Translations under genes and position numbers: made by a program | Shown: positions 20,322 through 29,404 of the stretch, one piece after another | Layout of the letters: the number at the start of each line of letters is the position of its first letter | Position numbering within the stretch: position 1 is the stretch's first letter | The notes under the pieces: model-generated | What the model was told of the DNA's origin: nothing | The model's database searches: none | Seen by the model: the letters and a program-made list of their open reading frames with translations, nothing else | NCBI RefSeq assembly: GCF_037102585.1 | Contig: NW_027043824.1 | Location: 1-64,000 of the forward strand | Reading direction: 5' to 3' | Length of the DNA: 64,000 nt | DNA from: Saccharomycopsis crataegensis | Taxonomy: Eukaryota; Ascomycota; Saccharomycetes; Ascoideales; Saccharomycopsidaceae

Positions 20322-20969
20322 TCACTGTCTATCAGTGGTTGTAGACACTGTGAATGCTTTAGCCTTTTTTTCATTGAGATCACTTCGATATGGAGGATCA
20401 TTTTGATATGTAGTAGGATCACCTCGATATGGAGGATTATTTCGATACGTAGGATTGTTGGTGGCCGTTCGCTGGTCGCCCGGCACCGCACCACTTAATT
20501 CAACCCAATCAATTTCGCTGTTATTCCTGTTGCTCACTAAATAATGTTCCAAAATTAATAAATTTCGTGAGTTGCACTTATATGCAATATTGATGAGGGC
20601 ACCAACATAGGGAATCAACCCCACTGTGAAATCAAATACGACATTGGCAAACATTTTCAGGTAAACACTATCCGGAAGACCCCCATCTATTTTTCTTGCC
20701 ATTTGGATCAATCTAAGTGCCAAATATGATGCCCAAATATCACCAATCCAAGGAATTAATTGAAGTATTCCCGACCACCCAACTCTGCACCCACAACAAC
20801 ACTCAAAGGCCAAGTCGAGTCTATGTGCTTTTTTGCGGAACTTCTTTAAGAGTTTTGCGTCATTTGGAGACAATCCTTCAGGAATTAGCTTCTTTCTTTT
20901 TGAATTTTTGGCCTTAGTATCTGTGACTTCATAATACGGATCTTCAGTCCCCACATTTATTTTTGGCAT
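20322..20969 (-). CDS. DUF4112 membrane protein
   Basis: A 215-residue protein. Residues about 55-140 match the DUF4112 pattern: a helical pair with WSGILQLIPWIGDIWASYLA and DFTVGLIPYVGALINIAYKCN, separated by a charged RLIQMARKI segment, giving two hydrophobic hairpins. A basic N-terminus (KNSKRKKL) precedes a CCCGC cysteine cluster. The C-terminal 40 residues are tandem YRNNPPYRGD / TYQNDPPYRSD units, encoded by short DNA repeats. Family function is not known to me; fungal members are small predicted membrane proteins. It is convergent with APL1 (160 bp between stops). Confidence 0.75.
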   Translation of the reverse strand: MPKINVGTEDPYYEVTDTKAKNSKRKKLIPEGLSPNDAKLLKKFRKKAHRLDLAFECCCGCRVGWSGILQLIPWIGDIWASYLALRLIQMARKIDGGLPDSVYLKMFANVVFDFTVGLIPYVGALINIAYKCNSRNLLILEHYLVSNRNNSEIDWVELSGAVPGDQRTATNNPTYRNNPPYRGDPTTYQNDPPYRSDLNEKKAKAFTVSTTTDRQ

Positions 20970-21756
20970 GAGCTGTAACAGTTAGTATATTCATAATGCT
21001 TAGTGTTTCTTAGGAGAATGATTTACAGAAACTCAATCATCAAGAAGGTAAAAAAAAAAGAAAAAAAGGGGGCAGAGTACATACTTTACTGAAGGCCCAA
21101 GAGTATAGAAAAGACATTCTTTCTTCAATTCTTTTTACTGTAAATTGAAAGATTCAAACTTGTAAAACTGGGGCTTTTATGGCTTTTATGCCCCAGTTTT
21201 GACACCTTTTCTTATCAAAAAAAAAAAAAAAAGAAGCTTTTGCACGTGCTAAGCGTAACGTGTAGCGGTACCTTTTCGCTATAGAATTAAGTCGGGTAGT
21301 TAAACGAATTATATTTTATATTTTGAATCTTATCATCTCTTAGAAATTAATATTGAATTTCTACAGTAACTGTCTACTTTTCATAAGGTTAAGTAAGATA
21401 GCGCGGTAGTATAACAGACACTTACCCTTACTACGTATTCAAAGGTTAGTTTGATCCGGATAAAAAAGACACAAACGTTGATTTCCATACAACAAATACA
21501 TCGTTGGAGGTTTTGTTTTAATATATTGTGCAATATTTTTTGAGATTTTCAAAGCAGTTTGCTGATAGCTCATTTTTTTGTTTTACTTTACTTCAAAGAC
21601 AGTACTCAAAGATTAGCCCCATTCTCATGAAATAAATTTACGCAAAGTTAATTTTCCTTTCATTTCATCCAAGAAAACAATTGAACAAATATTGGTCATA
21701 AATAAAAACGTACAAAAAAATTATAAAAAGCTTTCATATAGGAACAAACTTAAATG
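20970..21756. promoter_or_regulatory. Intergenic with 11-bp perfect hairpin and E-box
   Basis: Nearly 790 bp between two minus-strand genes without a gene. Features: a perfect inverted repeat AAAACTGGGGC / GCCCCAGTTTT at 21164-21200 with a 15-nt loop; an A-run after it; and a GCACGTGC E-box at about 21242-21249, a possible Cbf1-type site. No tRNA or other RNA gene recognised. Confidence 0.5.
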
Positions 21757-22719
21757 CTAGTCCACAACGACAAAGCCACTAGCATAACTTACACTACTAT
21801 CATTAGTTCTCGTTACCTTGCTGCTTTGTGAATACCCTATCCAATTAAATCCAAGAGCGTTCTCTTTCTTCAAGGATTCTTCATTATACTTTTCTAAAGC
21901 AGCAATTATTATTGAAATTGGTTTCTGACCACAAATGGTGTTGCCGGTCCTCTCAATATATTCCTTCCACATGTCATAAGATCCGGTGGCTGCCACCTTC
22001 ATGGCTTTTTTATCTAAATATTCAATGCTCTTATAAATAGGCACCGTCAAATTTGTGTGATTATCTTGAGGATATAGCTTCTTCAATCTTGAGGCTGAAT
22101 CATCTGGAGTGTACATGGTATAATCAAATCTTGATCCCCAGTGGCAAAAATCGGAGCTGACAATGAAGCTAAACTCCTTATTAGGCAAGTACTTTGCTAT
22201 TATGGAAGCAATTCTCTTTTCAAAATTCCTATCTGAGGAACTTATCAAAATAGGGATAATCTTGGGGACCCCTTGCGGTAATTTCTCTGTAAATTTGTGG
22301 AACATCGGCATATGCATTTCAATACCATGTTCCTCATCATCAACATCTGATGACATGTATTTGATGTCCCTGGGGTTTTCTTCAATCAACTTCTCAATTA
22401 ACTCATGGTTGACCGGAATAGTTCCCAAGGGGGTTTCGTAAAATTGGTATCTTGATATTCTGGCGCCTTTGAAGTAGACATAATGCGAAGGACTGAAGAT
22501 AAAGACGTTCTTAACAGTAGAAGTATCCCAAACCAGGTAGGATTCAGCCAATGTAGACCCACAATAAGCGTAACCAGCATGTGGGCCAACCAATACCCTA
22601 GCGTTCTTCAGAGGGGTTGTCGATGATGCCTCACTTATGAATTTGGTTAATTCGGAATCAAGCGTCGAGGCCATGGAAGAATACCATGTGCCTGCATGAG
22701 TTGCTGGACGAGCTGACAT
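21757..22719 (-). CDS. MHO1: MEMO-family protein (Mho1 homologue)
   Basis: A 320-residue protein covering the whole MEMO family fold, which is related to non-haem-iron extradiol dioxygenases. It begins RPATHAGTWYSS, typical of the family. Conserved metal-site positions are visible: VGPHAGYAYCG, EEHGIEMHMPM, SSDFCHWGSRF and a late CGQKPI. The human relative MEMO1 works in receptor-driven cell motility and copper handling; the yeast protein's role is poorly defined. Size agrees with the family (about 300-340 aa). The neighbour on the same strand is SUI2, with no sign of co-regulation. Confidence 0.88.
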   Translation of the reverse strand: MSARPATHAGTWYSSMASTLDSELTKFISEASSTTPLKNARVLVGPHAGYAYCGSTLAESYLVWDTSTVKNVFIFSPSHYVYFKGARISRYQFYETPLGTIPVNHELIEKLIEENPRDIKYMSSDVDDEEHGIEMHMPMFHKFTEKLPQGVPKIIPILISSSDRNFEKRIASIIAKYLPNKEFSFIVSSDFCHWGSRFDYTMYTPDDSASRLKKLYPQDNHTNLTVPIYKSIEYLDKKAMKVAATGSYDMWKEYIERTGNTICGQKPISIIIAALEKYNEESLKKENALGFNWIGYSQSSKVTRTNDSSVSYASGFVVVD

Positions 22720-23151
22720 AATTATATATATATAGACATAGATAACCTAATAAAAGATATGCCATGCCATGGGAAGATTTTATTATTAAAGGAGGGATGG
22801 ATCAGTTGCTTTTAAAAAGGTACCTGATGCCTCCCCCCTCTCCAGTGTTCCCAACCACAATAGGCCCACACAAATACGTCAACTCTACTGTAGCGAACTC
22901 TACAATAACAATCAGTATAAATTAAGCACATTTATTGAGAATTTTTCAATTTTTTTAATTTTTTTTTTATTATTATTTTATATTTTTGTTTCAAAGAAAA
23001 ATAAAAACTCTTTGTACAAAAATACTTCCACCAGCAATGGCATTAAAACAAAAGAAAGATAGAAACAAAGATGAAATATAGAATATGGCAATTAGAAATA
23101 CAAGAGAAAAGGGAGAAAGCAGCATGATAATCAATAGGCTCTCCCAGAGGT
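22720..23151. promoter_or_regulatory. MHO1 promoter and SUI2 3' flank
   Basis: No gene is seen. An atatatatatag run immediately precedes the MHO1 start (minus strand), and a long AT-rich stretch (22925-23000) probably contains the SUI2 3' UTR and poly(A) signals. Confidence 0.45.
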
Positions 23152-24072
23152 TCAGTTGTCTTCTTCTTCGTCATCCTCATCATCCTCTGAGTCAGAGATT
23201 TCACCTCTGGCCTTGGCTTCGATTAATTCCTTCAATTTTTGATCTTCAGTGGCAGTGATAGCCTTTGGAGCCATGTCAACTTTACAAATACCGTCGTATT
23301 TTCCGATTTCAGTGGTGATCACTTGAATGGCGTTTTGCAACAAGTCAAGACCTTGTTGTTTATCCAAAGATTGGGTGGTCAAAACGTATAATGGGGCAGC
23401 AATTAACTTGGCTTTAAGTTCCATCTGGTCGTTGGATAAGTTTTCAGCGGCTCTCAAAGCTTGCTTGATTGCATCAATACCTTCAGGTCTAAAACAAGAG
23501 ACGGTAACGTCAGCTCTACACTTGATGGCTTGTGGGGTCAAACGACGGGAAATGTAAGCTTTTAGTTCTTCCAAAATGCTTTGGTCAATTGATGGGTCAA
23601 TAGCATTCCAGACATCATCATCGGTAATGGAGATCTTGAAAGCATCATAGGAGTGGCCGTATTTTCGGCTCAATGGCCAGCCAATTTTTTCGTATAATGA
23701 TTCTAATGGTACGTCAAATTTTTCTGCACATTGTCTTAAGATGGAGTGAACCGATTTACTCTTGTTATATCTTTCTTCACACTTGGTGATTTCCTCACTA
23801 GAGACTCTTCTCTTGGACAAATCAATATAACCCTTTTCTTTATCAACTCTTAACACCACGACAACTTCATTCTTACCAACACGGATCAACTTTTGGATGG
23901 ATCTAATACGTCTTCTGGATAATTCAGACAACAAAACCATCCCTTCTATATTATCATATTCCAACAACTTGACGTATGCACCCATCTCTTCGATCTGTTG
24001 GACATTAACCATTACCACTTCGTCCACCTCTGGGAACTTGTTTTCATAGAATCTGCAATTTGTTCTGCTCAT
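23152..24072 (-). CDS. SUI2: Translation initiation factor eIF2 alpha
   Basis: A 306-residue full-length eIF2 alpha, the subunit of the initiator-tRNA carrier whose phosphorylation slows translation. Residues about 15-90 form the S1/OB domain. The regulated serine lies in LLSELSRRRIRSIQKLI, the substrate site for Gcn2-type kinases. The helical and alpha/beta domains follow (YEKIGWPLSRKYGHSYDAF, VTVSCFRPEGIDAIKQAL), and the acidic tail ends DDEDDEEEDN. Length matches S. cerevisiae Sui2 (304 aa). I saw no in-frame CTG codon, as expected for a well-expressed gene in a CUG-Ser yeast. Confidence 0.97.
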   Translation of the reverse strand: MSRTNCRFYENKFPEVDEVVMVNVQQIEEMGAYVKLLEYDNIEGMVLLSELSRRRIRSIQKLIRVGKNEVVVVLRVDKEKGYIDLSKRRVSSEEITKCEERYNKSKSVHSILRQCAEKFDVPLESLYEKIGWPLSRKYGHSYDAFKISITDDDVWNAIDPSIDQSILEELKAYISRRLTPQAIKCRADVTVSCFRPEGIDAIKQALRAAENLSNDQMELKAKLIAAPLYVLTTQSLDKQQGLDLLQNAIQVITTEIGKYDGICKVDMAPKAITATEDQKLKELIEAKARGEISDSEDDEDDEEEDN

Positions 24073-24632
24073 TTTGATTGTTTCTGTATGCTATTATGCT
24101 GATCAACTATTCTGTCTGGTTAGATTCAAGATTTTAGCCAAGGTGGTTATTGTAAAAGCAATTCACGTACCTTTGGAATCTTTCAAATGATCTTAAGCGC
24201 GAAATTATGTGATTTTCCTCAGGGACCCGTTATTGGTATTGCGAAAATAATATAGTAAAATGGCAGATATCTGTCAGTAATATCACCAAATGAATGAATC
24301 ACCCTAAATTCTTCCATAAATTTTTTTTTTCTTTGTGTGAAAAATTTTGAAGTGTCCGAAATGCGTTGCCCGGACACACCACCAGAAGCCTCACACGGGT
24401 AAGATATTACGTCTAATACAAATTCAACCCACTCAGCATAACTTCAGCAAATATATTTAACCTTTATAAGAACTTCTAGGAACAAGATTGAAACGACAAA
24501 AGAAAAAGAGAGAATTCATCTATCCTATGAACAACTAAAAAAAACGGTGAAAACCAGAATGTGCTCTTAATTTTTTTTTTTTTTGTGAGTAGAATGAAAA
24601 AAAAGCCAAACATCTTTTAGCAAACAACGTTA
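24073..24632. promoter_or_regulatory. SUI2 promoter and PH-protein 3' flank
   Basis: No gene is seen in 560 bp. A and T runs (24318-24335, 24570-24585) and atgcgttgcccggacacacc near 24360 are the only notable sequences. The part next to 24072 is the SUI2 promoter. Confidence 0.4.
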
Positions 24633-26864
24633 TCATGTCAAAGATTCAAAATCCTCCACCAAATGGCCAGCACCATCATAACCTCTCAGTATTTTGTACT
24701 TCAATTCATGCTTCAAGAAGAACAACCATTCTCTATTTGTCCATTGCTCAACAGGAACTCCTGGTTCAAACTCAGAAACCTCGATGACATGGTCAGGAGT
24801 AGCGATCGGTGTAACTGAACCTTCATCCTTATCCTCCCTAAGCTTCTTGAATTTCGAAAGTAAACTCGAAGATTTCTTTTTTTTCACAGAAGTTGCTGTA
24901 GTAGTAGTAGTAGTCTTTTTCTTGTTAGCAAAATTATTAAGATTATCGCTCTGTCTTTGGACTGGTCTGCCCGAGATTTTGTCATTAATCATTTTGAATG
25001 TATCTTCATAATCAAGATATTTTGATTTTGGTAATGTTGGTAAGGCAAATAATAAACTATTCAATTCTGATCTATTCGATTGTAATCTTTTTGGTCTACC
25101 ATACAATTCAAAGGCATCAAACAAAGGAATCAACATTCTTACCATAGTCTCGAAACCAGGAACACCCGGATGTGTTTCTGGAATAAGATACAACGACGAA
25201 GTGAACTCGTTTTGGCTATTTGGCATCAGTAAGTTGTTACCATTAGGGAAGTTGCTAGTTATGGAGCTATCATTGGTTGAACCAACCATCGAACCACTAT
25301 TGCTGGAGGCTAAACTCAATGATGATCTTTTTCTACCAATTCGAAGAGACCCGAATGAAGAGGATCTCGATCTGTTCCCAGATTTCGTACCATTACTTGA
25401 TTCATCGTGGCTCACATACATTGGAGATGGCGGCAAAATAGAGGTGTTATTGTTAACCCCTTTATTTAATAAAAATTTCCAGTTATGCACGGTTATCTCA
25501 CCTTCAACCTTTAGTTCAGAAGACTGGTTAATTGCCTCGGCGACAGCTGGGTAAACGCTCACGCAAGAAAACCCTTTATTGATTGTAAGAATCAAGTTTT
25601 TCTTATTACTTGTTTTATCAGAGCTATAAATATCAACATGACCGGACTTATCCTTTTGCTTTGGAACGGTAACAACGTAAACTTTAATCCATTTGGAAGA
25701 TAGATAGTTAAGTTTCATATTACACCACTCACCGACGCTGTATCTTGTTTCCGCTAAAATCATTTTGATATCATTCATGTGGACAGCTTTTGCGGATAAC
25801 AAGGCACCAGTATATGCCTCGTGCAAACTATTATACTCAAAATATGAAAGGATCAACGCAGAAAACCAGGCTTTATGGTGCTCTAAAGTTTCGAATTTCA
25901 AGAAATAATGATTTGATGACGGGTTGATAATCTTTATGGTATTGCTATCAAAGTAGTTGGTGAAGGAAGCATCAGTAACATTGACGTATATCGGCTTAAA
26001 GTCTTGCTTATTGATATCCCAAATCGCCAATTCATTACCAGACAACGATCCATAACAAGAAATAGTATCAGAGATCGGATTGGACACTGAGCGATTGTAG
26101 TTAGAGCCCACGACCTTTTCAGTAGTCAATTGGAAATAGCCTTCTTTATAGACTCTAGCCTGCTGGGAATTGAATAAGGTTAAAATTGGTACCAATTCTT
26201 GAGGAATATTCTTTGGTATTTCCAATAGTCTGTGGACTTTATTCTCATGGTGAGGGTCTTTTGGGGTTGAGTCTGCGGAGATTAAGCTGAAAGATTTTCT
26301 CCTATTCCGTTTTTCAGTGAAGTCAATAGAAGAAGTTGAATTTCTGGCTGAAGAATTATTCACACGTTCAGGAGAGGCACAAATGTTAGCCACTTTGGTA
26401 ACAGAACTATCAATATAAGAAACCCTTGCATCAGAACTGTGACGCAAAAAGCTGGTTGGCACAGTGAAATTTCTAGAAGAATGTCTAGAAGAAACATTGG
26501 AGTTACTGCCAATAATCTGGGCTACTGGAGTAGTCAAATAAGAAGAACCATGCCCGTCAATCGGATTAGAAGGGGTCGTTTGGTTATCAAATTGTTGGGA
26601 ATTATCAACCTCGGGGGTGCTATAGCCCTTTTCACCAGCATTATCATTAACACTAAGATTCTGGAACGGACTGTCTAACTCAGTTGGGTCATACACTGGA
26701 CTTTGTGGGGATTTAACAGTCTCATCAAGAAACCCGTGGTTATTCAAGTTATTGGAAGGATGAGACACGGTTCTTCTGCCAGGCAGATTCTCTTGTTTCT
26801 GCAAGAACTGAGGTTGCCGACTTCTTCTATTGAGAGTCTTGTTGAAAGCAGCAGCTACGGACAT
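24633..26864 (-). CDS. PH-domain protein of the Caf120/Skg3 family
   Basis: A 743-residue protein. A disordered Ser/Asn-rich head (1-220) is followed by PQELVPILTLFNSQQARVYKEGYFQL, the start of the characteristic Caf120/Skg3 PH domain (to about 340, with HHKAWFSALILSYFEYNSL). A second folded stretch (365-460, GEWCNMKLNYLSSKWIKVYVVTVP) follows. HPGVPGFETMVRMLIPLFDAFELYGRPKRL lies near 580, and the C-terminus contains WTNREWLFFLKHELK. S. cerevisiae Caf120 (CCR4-NOT associated) and Skg3 (bud-neck localised) are over 1,000 residues, so this copy is short. Single-copy status cannot be judged from one window. The head-to-head neighbour is VTA1. Confidence 0.75.
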   Translation of the reverse strand: MSVAAAFNKTLNRRSRQPQFLQKQENLPGRRTVSHPSNNLNNHGFLDETVKSPQSPVYDPTELDSPFQNLSVNDNAGEKGYSTPEVDNSQQFDNQTTPSNPIDGHGSSYLTTPVAQIIGSNSNVSSRHSSRNFTVPTSFLRHSSDARVSYIDSSVTKVANICASPERVNNSSARNSTSSIDFTEKRNRRKSFSLISADSTPKDPHHENKVHRLLEIPKNIPQELVPILTLFNSQQARVYKEGYFQLTTEKVVGSNYNRSVSNPISDTISCYGSLSGNELAIWDINKQDFKPIYVNVTDASFTNYFDSNTIKIINPSSNHYFLKFETLEHHKAWFSALILSYFEYNSLHEAYTGALLSAKAVHMNDIKMILAETRYSVGEWCNMKLNYLSSKWIKVYVVTVPKQKDKSGHVDIYSSDKTSNKKNLILTINKGFSCVSVYPAVAEAINQSSELKVEGEITVHNWKFLLNKGVNNNTSILPPSPMYVSHDESSNGTKSGNRSRSSSFGSLRIGRKRSSLSLASSNSGSMVGSTNDSSITSNFPNGNNLLMPNSQNEFTSSLYLIPETHPGVPGFETMVRMLIPLFDAFELYGRPKRLQSNRSELNSLLFALPTLPKSKYLDYEDTFKMINDKISGRPVQRQSDNLNNFANKKKTTTTTTATSVKKKKSSSLLSKFKKLREDKDEGSVTPIATPDHVIEVSEFEPGVPVEQWTNREWLFFLKHELKYKILRGYDGAGHLVEDFESLT

Positions 26865-27084
26865 TCTGCTGGCCTGTTGTTTGTTTTGTAGGAATGGTAA
26901 TAACTGGCAAAAAGAAGGGGAGGTTGTTATATAATTAGAATGATTTCAAATTGCTCAAAATAATGTTACGCAGCACTGCCCGGGGTGTGCACATGGCCAC
27001 CCTGCAAGAAAAACGACAATAAACCCAATAACAATGCCAGTTTATCATCTTTCATCCTATTTATATATTAATTACTTGGTAATC
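26865..27084. promoter_or_regulatory. Shared divergent promoter, PH-protein gene / VTA1
   Basis: About 220 bp between facing-away start codons. It contains a GC-rich patch (gcagcactgcccggggtgtgcac, 26971-26993) and a tatataatt element near 26929. An upstream in-frame ATG for VTA1 at 27034 is followed by the preferred ATG at 27085. Confidence 0.5.
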
Positions 27085-28629
27085 ATGGATTATTCTCAAG
27101 TTTACCACACTCTTCCCACACTGCTTAGACCTTTTGTCGGACACTGGTTTAAATTGCTTCTGTCTTACCCCTCTCAACCAATTGTTCGTCACTTCGTTGC
27201 CCTTCACATCACCCAGCTCTTGATATCTCTAATTTCAGAATATTTAGAAAGCGGCTTGAATAAGTATGGCTTGAACCCATGGCAAATCACCCAACTTCAG
27301 ACTTCCATAAACGATTTGATGCAATTATTGGAGTGTGAAAAGAAAAATTTGATCTCGACCCCATTAAGCATCTCGTTCCTGTCAACTGCAGCCAACCATT
27401 TGATTGACGTCTCGTCACAACTTGATGAGTTATCAATAAAGTTACAATCCAGCAGTATTGATGACATCGAATTGCAATTCAAATCGAATTTTTCTGATCT
27501 TGAGAGACTAGTTGATGAAGCATATCCTACCCCAAGTTCACAGGACAATCCTGAAACGTCTATGGACAATGAAATCTTCGAAGAAGATCAAAAGAACCTA
27601 ACTCCAACAAAACGTAGGTCAGAAATGAACTCAGCTCACACTATTTTATCAAGAAATAGCCTTGCTTCTTTTGCAGACTCGGCTCCTGAAGAAGGCTTAT
27701 CTTCCCTTAGTTTTTCTGCAGAAGAAATTATTGAAAATGAAACCCTCAGCGTAAACTTTTTGGTTGACTTATCTTTGAAAGCTATTGAGGATTCCATTCA
27801 TCTTATTGAAAATAATACTGCCACTAAGAAAACAGCATCAGATTTAATTAATGCTTCATACCTTTTGGAAATTGTTTTGCGTCTATTTCCTGATTCTAAA
27901 GCTAGTATAGATTCCCACAAACCTCCGCATGAATTCAATTTAAGTAACATAGAAGCCATTTATGACAATGACTATACATCAGAAGGGAAAGAATCAACAG
28001 GGTCACAGAAGTTATTATCATCCAAAAGATTGTTGACTGATAAGCAAATCATCATAAAGGCTAAATACTGTAAAATTGTCGGGGTACAATTAATTAAACT
28101 CATCAAGTCTCATTTTCAAAAACATGGAAACACCGATTTCGATTTCACAAAAGTCCATAAATTAATGTTCAGTGTGATAAAACTTAATGAAACATTTTCA
28201 AAAAAGGAAGTTATGGATACTATTGAATATGCATTGAACTGCGAAAGTGAAGTCGATGAAAACGATGAAAGCGCAAACAAATTGACCAAGTTCCCAGATA
28301 TTCCATTATCAGTCAATGATAAAGATAAGCAACAAAAAGAAAATTCGAATCAAACCTCTAAAGAAAATTCGCTGGAACCATCTAACCCGTCAATTGCTGG
28401 CATAATTGCCAAAGAATCGGCCAGAAATTCGAAAAGGTCTACTCCTCAGCCTGAATTCACAGTGGAAGAAATCATGAATAATTCTGATATCCTTGAACAA
28501 GCCATGAAGTGTTGCAAATTTGCATTAAGTGCTTTGGAGTTTGAAGATAGTGACACTGCAATCAAGGAATTAGAAGAGGCTATAAAGTTGGTGAAAACTC
28601 ACAAAGACCAAAAGTCAAATCAATCATAA
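27085..28629 (+). CDS. VTA1: Vta1, regulator of the Vps4 ATPase
   Basis: A 514-residue protein. The last 50 residues (MKCCKFALSALEFEDSDTAI through KELEEAIKLVKT) match the Vta1/LIP5 C-terminal dimerisation motif that binds and activates Vps4. The N-terminal region is helical, like the MIT pair that binds ESCRT-III subunits (RHFVALHITQLLISLI; AKYCKIVGVQLIKLIK). The middle is long, acidic and Ser-rich, making this protein longer than S. cerevisiae Vta1 (330 aa). Role: disassembly of ESCRT-III during multivesicular body formation. I place the start at MDYSQVY; the upstream ATG would add 17 residues of no evident function. Confidence 0.75.
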   Translation: MDYSQVYHTLPTLLRPFVGHWFKLLLSYPSQPIVRHFVALHITQLLISLISEYLESGLNKYGLNPWQITQLQTSINDLMQLLECEKKNLISTPLSISFLSTAANHLIDVSSQLDELSIKLQSSSIDDIELQFKSNFSDLERLVDEAYPTPSSQDNPETSMDNEIFEEDQKNLTPTKRRSEMNSAHTILSRNSLASFADSAPEEGLSSLSFSAEEIIENETLSVNFLVDLSLKAIEDSIHLIENNTATKKTASDLINASYLLEIVLRLFPDSKASIDSHKPPHEFNLSNIEAIYDNDYTSEGKESTGSQKLLSSKRLLTDKQIIIKAKYCKIVGVQLIKLIKSHFQKHGNTDFDFTKVHKLMFSVIKLNETFSKKEVMDTIEYALNCESEVDENDESANKLTKFPDIPLSVNDKDKQQKENSNQTSKENSLEPSNPSIAGIIAKESARNSKRSTPQPEFTVEEIMNNSDILEQAMKCCKFALSALEFEDSDTAIKELEEAIKLVKTHKDQKSNQS

Positions 28630-28720
28630 CTATCTAAAATCTTACATAGGAAACATTGTTAATCATTATTATTAAATATTGTACTTAAAACACGCAAAGG
28701 ATTTTCATGTTTGCAATGAT

Positions 28721-29008
28721 TTATTTACTATTGTTACCACCGTTACCAAGAGCATTGTTGACATATTGCTTAGCAGACTCAACATACTCACCAGCAGTCT
28801 TTTGCAAATCTTCAGGGGTGGTCCCGGCAATGGCGTCAGAAGCTTTTTGAAGGTAAGACTTTTCACTCTCTGGTTGAGCTTTAGAGCCAAGTTGATCAGC
28901 CTTGTTGGTGATGGCTTCTTTGGCCTGTTCCAACCCATTCTTTTCCGAATCTGGCTTGACAGCTTCGGTAACTTTATCGGAAAAATTCTTTCTACCAAAG
29001 TCGGACAT
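28721..29008 (-). CDS. HSP12: Hsp12-family stress protein
   Basis: A 95-residue hydrophilic protein with the family hallmarks: MSDFGRKNFSDKV at the start, a repeated Lys/Glu/Ala-rich amphipathic pattern (GLEQAKEAITNKADQLGSK) and a Gly/Asn/Ser tail. Hsp12 (Wh11-type in Candida) is unfolded in solution, folds on membranes and protects them in heat, osmotic and stationary-phase stress. A CCCCT stress element (STRE core) lies about 170 bp upstream near 29178, consistent with Msn2/Msn4-type control. The 3' end is convergent with VTA1 (92 bp between the stops). Confidence 0.9.
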   Translation of the reverse strand: MSDFGRKNFSDKVTEAVKPDSEKNGLEQAKEAITNKADQLGSKAQPESEKSYLQKASDAIAGTTPEDLQKTAGEYVESAKQYVNNALGNGGNNSK

Positions 29009-29404
29009 TTTGATTATATTAGCAGCAGGTTTTTATAAGGATAGTTGAGTGTTGAAATTAGTAATGAGATGATAAAGAAGTAGTTTAATTAAAAATTGGT
29101 TGAGATTATTTTGAAGTAGAGGGCATATGCCAAACGATATTTATACTATTCATAGCTCCTGGCGTGCTCTTCCTAGTTCCCCTCAATGATATCATTCATA
29201 TAGCAATCGATGTCTATTAATCCTGACGATTATGTACAAAATAATTCTCTATGCATGGACTGCGTTGCGCACCCCACCTAAAAAGAATCTACGGATTTCC
29301 ATCCCATGTAATTTGCAGTAGCTCTTATTGTTCACTGGCTGTTCTAAAGCTGTAATACTGATTACTAAATACCTATATCTACAAGTTTGCATATACATGA
29401 CATT
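29009..29404. promoter_or_regulatory. HSP12-like promoter
   Basis: About 400 bp upstream of a stress gene. It contains CCCCT near 29178 and CACCCCACC near 29269, both possible STRE-type or zinc-finger sites, and T-rich runs. No gene is seen; QRI7 ends at its far edge. Confidence 0.5.
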
